Source: Burkholderia gladioli (GTDB lineage Bacteria > Pseudomonadota > Gammaproteobacteria > Burkholderiales > Burkholderiaceae). From it: a stretch of 64,000 nt of DNA. Below the pieces are notes generated by a model. It did no database searches and was not told the origin of the DNA. It saw only the letters and a list, made by a program, of their open reading frames with translations. The stretch spans positions 4,402,001 to 4,466,000 of the forward strand of contig NZ_CP009323.1 in the NCBI RefSeq assembly GCF_000959725.1, read 5' to 3'. A program made the translations under genes and the position numbers. Below, piece after piece: positions 26,175 through 33,753 of this stretch. The first letter of the stretch is position 1. Each line of letters begins with the position of its first letter.

Positions 26175-27149
26175 ACGCGAGATGAAGGTATCGTAATTCG
26201 TTTCGTTATGTCCGAATGCACGGCAAAACTCACCGTCGTCACCAAGATAGATGTCGGGGGTGAGTTCCAGTATCACGACATCGTTTCCCCTGACTCGGCC
26301 ATCGATCCTTAAGAGCTCTACCTTTCCAAGCCTTGTGAAACAGCTTCGGAACGCATCCAGGCTTTCTTGAGGAAACATCTGCGTGAGAGCCTCCCACTCG
26401 AACGTCCGTTCATTCGGCAATTTCAGATCAAACGTGTTCAGCCGCTCGTCAAGATATCTCGGATCACCGTCGATCTTCCAGCCGCCAATGTTGATCGCAA
26501 CGGTCTGGTTCGATGTACCCAGCATACACGCGGAAAATTCTCGCCCAGCAATGAATTCTTCGATGATGACGGGCTGCCCAAGGCGTGCAAAAAGGTGCCC
26601 TGATATCTCCGTGACCTCAGCCCATGTCCTGCACAGATTGCGCTGAGTGATGCCGAGCGAAGTGCCCTCATAGTTCGGCTTCACGACTACAGGTAAGGAC
26701 AAGTAGTCGGCGTAACGGAGATCACCGGGCTCCATAAGAACGGCAGACAATGGAACCGACAAACCAGCCTGACGACAGATCTCCTTGGAAAGCTCCTTGT
26801 CGTTGCATACCACTTTTGCAAAGGCATCTGCACCTACAAACATAGTGTTTGCTGCTTCACAAATCGCTGGCACAAGTCCGTGCCGGCTTCGACTCTGTTG
26901 GCCGAACCAATAAGGAAACACGAGGCTGTTAGGGTACCTGCCTATCTGCTGCGTGAAGTCATTAAGATTTGAGTAGCGATGTACGGTCTTACAGCAACGT
27001 TCGAGTGCCCCGTGCATGGCGTCGACAGTGCGACGAAGCGGCTGATCGATACGACGATCAAATTCATCTCGAGGCACATTTGCTTGGGTCGCATCCGCGA
27101 CGAGGAGGATCGTTTCGTCCCAAACTTTCGGGCTGCTCTCAGTGATCAT
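26124..27149 (-). CDS. ATP-grasp ligase (D-Ala-D-Ala ligase-like)
   Basis: 341 residues. ATP-grasp elements are visible: LPVVVKPNYEGTSLGI near residue 160, PVIIEEFIAGREFSACML near 205, and VVILELTPDIYLGDDGEF near 300, in place of the usual E-x-N-x-x-P-G. Overall it resembles D-alanine-D-alanine ligases, but the last motif is atypical (LTPDIY rather than NTMPG), so the substrate may differ. The start codon overlaps the 17-bp repeat and lies 9 bases after the stop of the recombinase gene, so it is expected to be translated from the recombinase transcript. Confidence 0.8.
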   Translation of the reverse strand: MITESSPKVWDETILLVADATQANVPRDEFDRRIDQPLRRTVDAMHGALERCCKTVHRYSNLNDFTQQIGRYPNSLVFPYWFGQQSRSRHGLVPAICEAANTMFVGADAFAKVVCNDKELSKEICRQAGLSVPLSAVLMEPGDLRYADYLSLPVVVKPNYEGTSLGITQRNLCRTWAEVTEISGHLFARLGQPVIIEEFIAGREFSACMLGTSNQTVAINIGGWKIDGDPRYLDERLNTFDLKLPNERTFEWEALTQMFPQESLDAFRSCFTRLGKVELLRIDGRVRGNDVVILELTPDIYLGDDGEFCRAFGHNETNYDTFISRLVSNCLEGYKAGMPMC

Positions 27150-27164
27150 AATTCCTAGTTATCG
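27148..27164 (-). repeat. Right copy of 17-bp inverted repeat (candidate recombination site)
   Basis: Reverse complement of 23710-23726, exact over 17 bp. On the minus strand it contains the TAA of the recombinase gene (27161-27159), the AGGA, and the first two bases of the ATP-grasp ATG. Confidence 0.8.
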
Positions 27165-28064
27165 TCTGAAGCCTCCTGTGGCCCTGAAAAGAGCTTCTCT
27201 CAAACCTTGATCGGAGACGTGCGTGTAGATTTCGGTCGTGGAGATACTCTGATGCCCGAGCAGTTTTTGCACGTATCGGATATCCAGGCCGCCTTCCAAC
27301 CACTGTGTCGCACACGTGTGGCGCAGCATGTGAGGCGTAACATGACGAGCAATACCCGCTGCTCTGGAAATTCGTCGCAATTCAGCCCGCACGCTGACGG
27401 TTGAAATTGGCCTTCCGCCCGCCGAGACAAACAGCCGCTCGCTAGACGCTTGGACCGATTGACGGTATGCGAGGTACTTCTCCATCTTCCGATATAGCGG
27501 CTTCTGTAACAGATAAACCAGGCGCTGCCGGTTTCCTTTACCGTGAATAACTAGAGACCCACTCGCGAGAGACACGTCTGTAAGGTCGATCGCAACGAGC
27601 TCGCCGACCCTGATGCCCGTATCAAGTAATAAGTGGACGGCAATCTTGCTGCGAATCGCGTCAAAGTCGTCTGTGCCGCGGCACCAGATTAGTGCCTTTC
27701 GCAGCGACTCCCTATCACCTCTATCGAGTGCCCGTGGAAGACGCTTGGGTAATCTTATCCGCTCATTGAGCATATCGAACGGATTCTCGCTGATCAGCTT
27801 TTCACGCTGGACCCATTTAAAGAATAACTTCAGGCTTGCCAGTCGACGTTTTATGGTTGTCTCTTTGAGCCGACGCTGCACACGCAGGTACTCGATATAC
27901 CCCCGTAGATGTTCCGTTCGAATGCTTTCGAGTTTTCCACGTCGACCAAGGTGTCGAAGTGCGTCATCGAGATCACTGGTGTACGCCCGCAACGTATTCT
28001 CGGATAAGCTAACGGCCAATCCGCAGTGCCGCAGGAATTTTTTTTTTGCTTCCGTCAAGGTCAT
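27159..28064 (-). CDS. XerC/D-like tyrosine recombinase
   Basis: 301 residues. The SAM-like N-terminal core-binding domain (residues 5-90) and catalytic domain are both complete. Catalytic residues are Arg in LLDTGIRVGELVA, Lys in IHGKGNRQR, His-x-x-Arg in THPHMLRHT-type PHMLRHTCATQW, His in KLLGHQSISTTEIYTHV, and Tyr in the same segment. The size and simple two-domain layout fit Xer or DNA invertases rather than the longer tRNA-targeting island integrases. It is the first gene of a minus-strand pair with the ATP-grasp gene. A role in inverting the adjacent segment is inferred. Confidence 0.9.
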   Translation of the reverse strand: MTLTEAKKKFLRHCGLAVSLSENTLRAYTSDLDDALRHLGRRGKLESIRTEHLRGYIEYLRVQRRLKETTIKRRLASLKLFFKWVQREKLISENPFDMLNERIRLPKRLPRALDRGDRESLRKALIWCRGTDDFDAIRSKIAVHLLLDTGIRVGELVAIDLTDVSLASGSLVIHGKGNRQRLVYLLQKPLYRKMEKYLAYRQSVQASSERLFVSAGGRPISTVSVRAELRRISRAAGIARHVTPHMLRHTCATQWLEGGLDIRYVQKLLGHQSISTTEIYTHVSDQGLREALFRATGGFRR

Positions 28065-28852
28065 AGGTATCTCATCACGGTTAGGTTATCGGAGAGCCGC
28101 CCACTTGCGAAGTGTGTCAACGACCCCAAAACAGAACATAGGAACCACTATCACAGCGATGCACTGATACCCCGCAATCCGGCACGTAACGCGGGAGGGG
28201 TTATGTGTCGCTGACGCCACCGGGCGATCGCTCAACGCTTGCAAATCACCCACGACGCGTACCGTCAGCGCTGCTTGGCAACTGGCCGGAATAGATCATC
28301 GACCAGCTCACAAACGACGTTTCAGCGAGAATTCACGGCGTGAGCGCCATTCCCTATGGCACGCATGTTCGGGAACGGTGTCGTGGCCGCGTAACAGACT
28401 GGTGTTGCTTCAGGAGCCGGATTTACCGGACGTCGTATTCCGCGGTGGTGTAGTCGCGTACGACTGCGCCTTCCGTCACGAGCGGCGTCAGCAATGAGGA
28501 ATTCGTCAGTATTTCAATAGCGTCGTTCGGCAGACAATAAGCGCAGTAGGCGGCTGCCGGCGAGCGGGCAATCTCGGGGCAGCGTCATCGGGGACGAGTC
28601 AGACGTCAGACGCCGTGGATACAGGAGCCGGCTTCCTCCAACATTTCTTTGCCCTCGTCGCCTCGTCTATTCTTACTCGCGGCTGTCTCTCTGGTGTCGC
28701 GCAATGTACCGGTGTCAACCGCTTCGGCAAGCGCGACTTGATATTCTTCACCAGATTTGCTGGGCATTTGTGTTCATATCATTGACCTGACGCCGCCGCC
28801 CGCACGTAGAGTTGCCGTGTCGTAAAATACGCTAACGAGCCGAAAATTTTCT
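28065..28852. other. Gene-poor stretch upstream of the recombinase
   Basis: Nearly 800 bp with only short, uncharacteristic frames on both strands. No RNA gene, terminator or repeat that I can support. It should contain the recombinase promoter. Confidence 0.5.
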
Positions 28853-29041
28853 ATGGCACCCAACCCAAAGTCACGCAGATCAACGCAACACCGCCGGCAG
28901 ATAGCCGGTGACACGAAGAAACGTTCGAGGAGGTCGTTCAATTTTTTGAGACCAACCGGAACGGATCGACGGCCCACGTTCCGCGGGCTTGCAGATGCGG
29001 CTGCCAAACCGCAACTGCAAGCCAATCTGCAAATGGTGTAA
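28853..29041 (+). CDS. Short basic protein, truncated paralogue of the gene at 29348
   Basis: 62 residues starting MAPNPKSRRSTQHRRQIAGD. The upstream 50 bp and first 20 codons align with those of the gene at 29348 (MAPTPKPRKSRQ...), but similarity ends after about 20 residues. It is probably the decayed 5' end of a duplicated gene. Confidence 0.45.
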   Translation: MAPNPKSRRSTQHRRQIAGDTKKRSRRSFNFLRPTGTDRRPTFRGLADAAAKPQLQANLQMV

Positions 29042-29347
29042 GGCCTATTCCCGCCTGAACAGAACTACCGAAGGACTCTGAAATGAACGGGGCGTCGTCC
29101 TCCGTGCGACAAGCGACCTGAACAATGTGCGTGATGCCGCGTGGACGAGGATGGTTAAGCTCTTAAATCGAATCCAGGGGGCGGCTTGTAGGCCGATCTG
29201 AAAGCTCGATTATTTTGCCGGTGGTGGGAACACCACATATCTTGGGACTTTTTCTTAACCGGTACGCCTTGCCACGCACATCCTGCAGCCGCGGCCTCAG
29301 GATCTTGCACGTGCCGTAGAATGCGTCAACGGACTAAAAGCTATTTT
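29042..29347. other. Spacer between the two paralogues
   Basis: About 300 bp with no gene. Its last 45 bp repeat, imperfectly, the leader of the paralogue at 28853. Confidence 0.5.
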
Positions 29348-29824
29348 ATGGCGCCGACCCCAAAGCCACGCAAGTCAAGACAATCTGGCGGCAGACGGCC
29401 GATGACGCGGGACATGTTGCTGCCGCTCCCGGCGACGATCTGGCGTCGCCGCTCACTCGAGCACCATCTGGCGCTTGCCGCGTTGCGCTCGGGAAACTGC
29501 AATATCGAACTGATCGGCCGGTTGTTCAGGACCGTGTACCTCGCCTATTTCATTCACGAAACGTTGAGTGCTCGTCGCTCCCTCAGGCCTTTCCTGATCT
29601 GCGAGGCGGCGCTGCACGCTATCGCCGCATGCATCAAGGCCGCAGGCGACTGGTCGCTGTCTGAAGCTGACGGGCGAGCCCTTGAACACGTTCTGTCGCT
29701 GCACGACGAGCAGCTTTCGACGCTCCCCTCGCATCGGATTGCACAGGCCGACGAGCAGTTGAACATTTTTCTTGCCACCGACGCGCTGTCGCCGATTGCG
29801 CCAGACGACGATCACGACACCTGA
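29348..29824 (+). CDS. Hypothetical protein of plasmid/ICE-type backbone
   Basis: 158 residues from the ATG at 29348. The N-terminus is basic (KPRKSRQSGGRRPMTRD). It is followed by a helical domain (HHLALAALRSGNCNIELIGR, LICEAALHAIAACIKAAG) and an acidic tail. The pattern of a basic start and a compact helical body is seen in small accessory genes of burkholderial integrative elements, but I cannot name the family. A 7-bp hairpin (29836-29853) follows the stop codon. Confidence 0.6.
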   Translation: MAPTPKPRKSRQSGGRRPMTRDMLLPLPATIWRRRSLEHHLALAALRSGNCNIELIGRLFRTVYLAYFIHETLSARRSLRPFLICEAALHAIAACIKAAGDWSLSEADGRALEHVLSLHDEQLSTLPSHRIAQADEQLNIFLATDALSPIAPDDDHDT

Positions 29825-30344
29825 ATCGCGGGGTTCCCGACGCACACGTCGGGCCATAGCCTGACATACAGGCAAAACTCGCGCGGCGCCGCTCTTTGCA
29901 CAACGACTTCGCTGGTATATCGAGCACCTTGCCAGACCGATGGACACCCTGCTTCGTGAGACCAGTCAGCGTGGTGCGGGTATATGGGCAGGCGATCCGC
30001 CCGCGCTTCTTCAGGCAGCAGATCTTTGCGAACGATCCATTGTCCCCGGTGTGGGCACCGCACAAGGGATCAGCGCGAGAACTGACCGTAAGGCCAGAAC
30101 ACTGATCGCGCATGGCTCCCCCGGGAGACATCTATGCGTATGTCGGCATCGCGCGGTGTCTCCGAAGCGATGCGCCCGGACACCACGTTGCACAGGCAGA
30201 CTTCCGACCTGGGACTTTCGCCGACCATTCAGGAGCCCCCGCCTCTCTGCATTCACCGGGAGCCGGCTGCTCGATCATCAATCGTCGCGCCAACTGCTGA
30301 TAGAATCGGTCGCATAGAAAATATCTGTCGGAGCGCGGCTGATC
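29825..30344. other. Intergenic region
   Basis: Holds the hairpin CCCGACG-CACA-CGTCGGG (29836-29853), possibly a weak terminator since no T tract follows. Otherwise only overlapping open frames without support. Confidence 0.5.
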
Positions 30345-30536
30345 ATGGAGTACCGAGTCAGTTATGAGCACAGTCTGGCAAGCGCCCCCAATGACTATAT
30401 CGCCCGTATCACTTCGCATCTGGTCGACGACGTCCCTGCGAACATTCCGCGCGCCCTGCTCCCCGAATTCATCGCAGACCTGATTCTGAAACGATCCCCC
30501 CAGATCGGCAGGATCCGTGACCTGAGAATACTGTAG
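30345..30536 (+). CDS. Small hypothetical protein
   Basis: 63 residues (MEYRVSYEHSLASAPNDYIA...). GC-rich third positions and a GGAG about 12 nt upstream support coding, but the product is short and unrecognised. Confidence 0.45.
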   Translation: MEYRVSYEHSLASAPNDYIARITSHLVDDVPANIPRALLPEFIADLILKRSPQIGRIRDLRIL

Positions 30537-30712
30537 CGCTTCCCGGCCAGACGCAACTGCTGCGCAGCCCGGTTCACGCCACACGGCTGTCTCCCCTGCC
30601 ATCGTCAGCGTTGACGCAGGTAACGCGCTGCACCGGTTGCAACGGAAATTTCGGCCGTGCAATCTATGCTTATTCCCTGGTCGATTACGTCGGCCCCGCA
30701 ACCGTATCGACG

Positions 30713-31345
30713 ATGCCGCTGATGAACGCCCTTGATACCCTCTCATTGAAACCTGCCAGTGTCCTGCGTCGCCGCAGCCGGTTTACTGTGCGGCGCTCGC
30801 CCGTTCACGGCAAAGGGGTGTTCGCGACGTGCGCGCTTGTGGCCGGCGAACTCGTCTGCGAATACCTGGGTGAACGGATATCATGGGACGAGGCCGTGCT
30901 CCGTCACCCACGCGATCCGGCACAGCCGGATCACACCTTCTATTTCGACGTCGGCAACGGTACCGTCATCGACGGGGCAATCGGCGGCAACAGTGCCAGA
31001 TGGCTCAACCATGCATGTCGCCCCAACTGCGAAGCCGAGGACCGCGATGGCCGGATCTTCATTCGCACCGTGAACCCGGTACCGGCCGGCGAAGAACTCA
31101 GCATCGACTACGCCCTCTTCGTGGAGGGACGGCTCACCCGTCAGCTTCGGGAGCGGTACGCCTGCCACTGCGGCGCGCCAGACTGCCGGGGAACCATGCT
31201 GGCCAGACGGGGAAGGCGGCCATGGAAGGAGCATATTTCAGCGTCTGCCCGTGGGCTGGTCGAGGACAGGATGGATGCGGACGTGGCAGCACGGCCCGCA
31301 ATCTACATTCGAACGACTATCGCGGACACACTGATCGACGCATAG
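30713..31345 (+). CDS. SET-domain protein (putative lysine methyltransferase)
   Basis: 210 residues if started at the ATG at 30713; an upstream frame to 30611 is also open. SET motifs in order: SPVHGKGVFATCALVAGE near residue 35, VCEYLGERIS, GGNSARWLNHACRPNCE (the NHxCxPN motif that binds AdoMet and forms the pseudoknot), and EELSIDYAL with the catalytic-site Tyr. A post-SET zinc triad is in YACHCGAPDCRGTM. This is a complete SET plus post-SET protein, a eukaryotic-looking enzyme found in some proteobacteria. The target could be a chromatin-like protein or ribosomal protein; unknown. Confidence 0.88.
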   Translation: MPLMNALDTLSLKPASVLRRRSRFTVRRSPVHGKGVFATCALVAGELVCEYLGERISWDEAVLRHPRDPAQPDHTFYFDVGNGTVIDGAIGGNSARWLNHACRPNCEAEDRDGRIFIRTVNPVPAGEELSIDYALFVEGRLTRQLRERYACHCGAPDCRGTMLARRGRRPWKEHISASARGLVEDRMDADVAARPAIYIRTTIADTLIDA

Positions 31346-31768
31346 CGGGGCCCCCGATGCTGCTTCGTCGCGGAGCGGTGGAATTCATAGGGCGTCATGC
31401 CCGGCGCGAACCTCCCGTGCAAACGCCCGGCAACACCGGGGAGAACACCGGCACCTTCCGCATGAGCATGGTCGACACCGCCGGTCCCGTCTGGTTTCCT
31501 GCCTGGGCGCAGGTCAGGAAAACCCGTCCCGCACGCGGGTTGCGCTTCGCTCAGCCCTTCCGACAGTTCACACCTGTGCGGGGTGATGCGTCTGGTTCCC
31601 GGTCCGCTGAATCTCGAGCGTCAGGCACGTCATCATGATCTGCCCGAACGTCGCAAGGATCTGCCCCAACGCGCGAACCCGGTCGGTTATTTTACGCCGC
31701 ATTTGTGCGTGCACATTAGCTTCGCGTGAGCAGTCAGCGAGGGATCTCCCGCCTGCTCACTTCACTGT

Positions 31769-32053
31769 TCAGGTCACCACTTCGCAGACGCCCCAGCGCG
31801 TCCCGATGATTGCGCCCACCGGCACGGCCTGCGCGCCCACCGATCGCGCGCGAAATATCACGGTGGCGCCCTGCGCACGCGCGAAGGGTCCAATCTCGAC
31901 CACCACGAGTTCGTGGTCCCGGAACCGGATGCGCGATCCGGCAATCGCGCTGGTCCGTGAACGCCCGGGTGCAGGGCCATGCGGTGTCGATGTGGCGTCC
32001 CGGTCATTCATGCTCAAACCCGCGAGCAGTTCAACATCGGCTGGCAAAGGCAT
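31769..32053 (-). CDS. Hypothetical protein
   Basis: 94 residues ending RFRDHELVVVEIGPFARAQG...GTRWGVCEVVT. Third-position GC bias and a coherent beta-rich C-terminus favour real coding. The plus strand here has no better frame. Family unknown. Confidence 0.45.
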   Translation of the reverse strand: MPLPADVELLAGLSMNDRDATSTPHGPAPGRSRTSAIAGSRIRFRDHELVVVEIGPFARAQGATVIFRARSVGAQAVPVGAIIGTRWGVCEVVT

Positions 32054-32785
32054 GGGTCATAACGGTCTGTTGTCCAGTCCGGCATTCTAGCAACGATCAG
32101 GGCGATGCCGCTCCGCCGGCAGGTATCCGCGCGGGCATAGGCTATCCGTCATACATACCTTGAAGACCTCGCCGCAAAGGGGCGCGTGTTCACTTCAGCC
32201 TGACGTCGCCACCGCCTGTCATGGCGTTGTCCTCAACGGCCAGTGTCAGCGGTTCGATGCAGCAGGCTGTGTCATCGCAGTCCTGAAACCCTCTGGGCGC
32301 CCCCACGCTGAGCTGCGGGCGGGCTTTCGTGCTTCGCACCGGGCCGCCGGCGGCGTCCCGCCCTCCCGGGCTTCAATCCCTGGCGCAAAACCTCTCCCCC
32401 GACAACCAGCACCTTTACCCCAGTCAGGTGAAGGCCGCACGCGGCCTCCACATTCGCGCTCGCCGCGCGGCGGCTCATCCCGGTCAAACCCGACGCTTCG
32501 CATCCACCAGTCCCCTGTGTTCCCGCCCGACACCCGCGACCGTAGCCGATGGCGGGCAAACGTCAAGGGGCGAGGGACCGTGTTGCCCGCACCCCTCCCT
32601 CACCTTTGTTCCTTGACGTTTGCCCGCCACCGGCTCCTTGAGTCGCACGGGCGCGAACTCAGGAGACTGGCGGCGGCAAAGCCAACCCCGGGTTCCACCA
32701 GGACGAGCCCAACCCCTACAGCGGGGCGGAATCTTGGAGCCCGGTCAGCGCAACACCGATCAATCTTTTTGTTGTGGAGAGTGCC
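32054..32785. other. Non-coding region with long hairpin upstream of the DUF932 gene
   Basis: No credible gene. The main content is the long inverted repeat at 32544-32635. The DUF932 promoter is expected in its last 150 bp. Confidence 0.5.
32544..32635. repeat. 25-bp inverted repeat forming a nested hairpin
   Basis: Arms 32544-32568 and 32611-32635 match at 24 of 25 positions around the core GGCGGGCAAACGTCAAGG. Inside the 42-bp loop a second stem GAGGGA (32572-32577) / TCCCTC (32596-32601) can form. No T tract follows, so a structural or protein-binding element is more likely than a terminator. Confidence 0.75.
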
Positions 32786-33619
32786 ATGCAACTCGCTTCC
32801 TCTTTCCGTTACGGCTCCCCGATGCTCCGCTCCGACTCGCCCCTGTCGGACGACCAGATCCGCCGCGTCGCCCCGTCCATCTTCGCGGACGGCAAGCACC
32901 AAAGCCGCTCGGACCGTTACACCTACATCCCCACCATCGACGTGCTGCGCGGCCTGCGCAACGAAGGCTTCCAGCCGTTCATGGTCTGCCAGACCCGCGT
33001 GCGCGATCAGGACAAACGCGAATTCACAAAACATCTGATCCGCATGCGCCCTGCGAGCGAGATTACCGGCGAGGACATCAATGAAATCATCCTCCTCAAT
33101 TCGCACGATGGGACCAGCTCTTATCAAATGCTGGGTGGCGTCTACCGGTTTGTTTGCCAGAACGGCATGGTCGCGGGTGAAACCGTCGGCGAGGTACGCG
33201 TTCCCCACAAGGGCTCCATTGTGCAGAACGTCATCAACGGCGCATTCGAGGTGCTCGACGGCTTTGACCTGATCCGCGAACAGAAGGACGGCATGCGCGC
33301 CGTGACCCTCACCCGCGACGAACAGCACGCCCTCGCCCGCTCCGCGCTCGCGCTGCGCTACGACCCGACCGACGCGGAAGCGCCCGCGCCGATCACCGAA
33401 AGTCAGCTTCTGAACGTACGCCGCTTTGAGGATCGCCGTGATGACCTGTGGACGGTTTTCAACCGGATTCAGGAATCCTTGACTAAAGGTGGACTGCACG
33501 GACGCTCGCGCAGCGGACGTGCCATGCCCACCCGCCCCGTCACCGGCATCGACCAGAACGTGAAACTGAACCGCGCGCTGTGGATGCTCGCGGACGCCAT
33601 GCGCCAGATGAAGGCGTAA
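32786..33619 (+). CDS. DUF932 domain protein (plasmid/phage-like)
   Basis: 277 residues from the ATG at 32786 with TGGAGA upstream. DUF932 features are clear: YTYIPTIDVLRGLRNEGFQP, then EIILLNSHDGTSSYQMLGGV and RFVCQNGMVAGETVGEVRV. The family is widespread on plasmids and integrative elements next to ParB-like genes, as here, and its biochemical role is not established. It forms a likely operon with the downstream ParB-like gene. Confidence 0.9.
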   Translation: MQLASSFRYGSPMLRSDSPLSDDQIRRVAPSIFADGKHQSRSDRYTYIPTIDVLRGLRNEGFQPFMVCQTRVRDQDKREFTKHLIRMRPASEITGEDINEIILLNSHDGTSSYQMLGGVYRFVCQNGMVAGETVGEVRVPHKGSIVQNVINGAFEVLDGFDLIREQKDGMRAVTLTRDEQHALARSALALRYDPTDAEAPAPITESQLLNVRRFEDRRDDLWTVFNRIQESLTKGGLHGRSRSGRAMPTRPVTGIDQNVKLNRALWMLADAMRQMKA

Positions 33620-33753
33620 GCAATGGCACGGGCGGCAGCCCATCGCCGTCTGCATCCGGCTTATACCGTCAGGACTCCTATCCGTGTCCGGCCCTGACGG
33701 CGTTCCGTACCCACGTGACCCGGAATCTTCCTTTTTTCTATCTGGAGTGAATC

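Noticed and set aside
32600..33655. Long minus-strand frame opposite the DUF932 gene
   Set aside because: Shadow frame. The plus-strand DUF932 protein is recognisable and has a ribosome-binding site.
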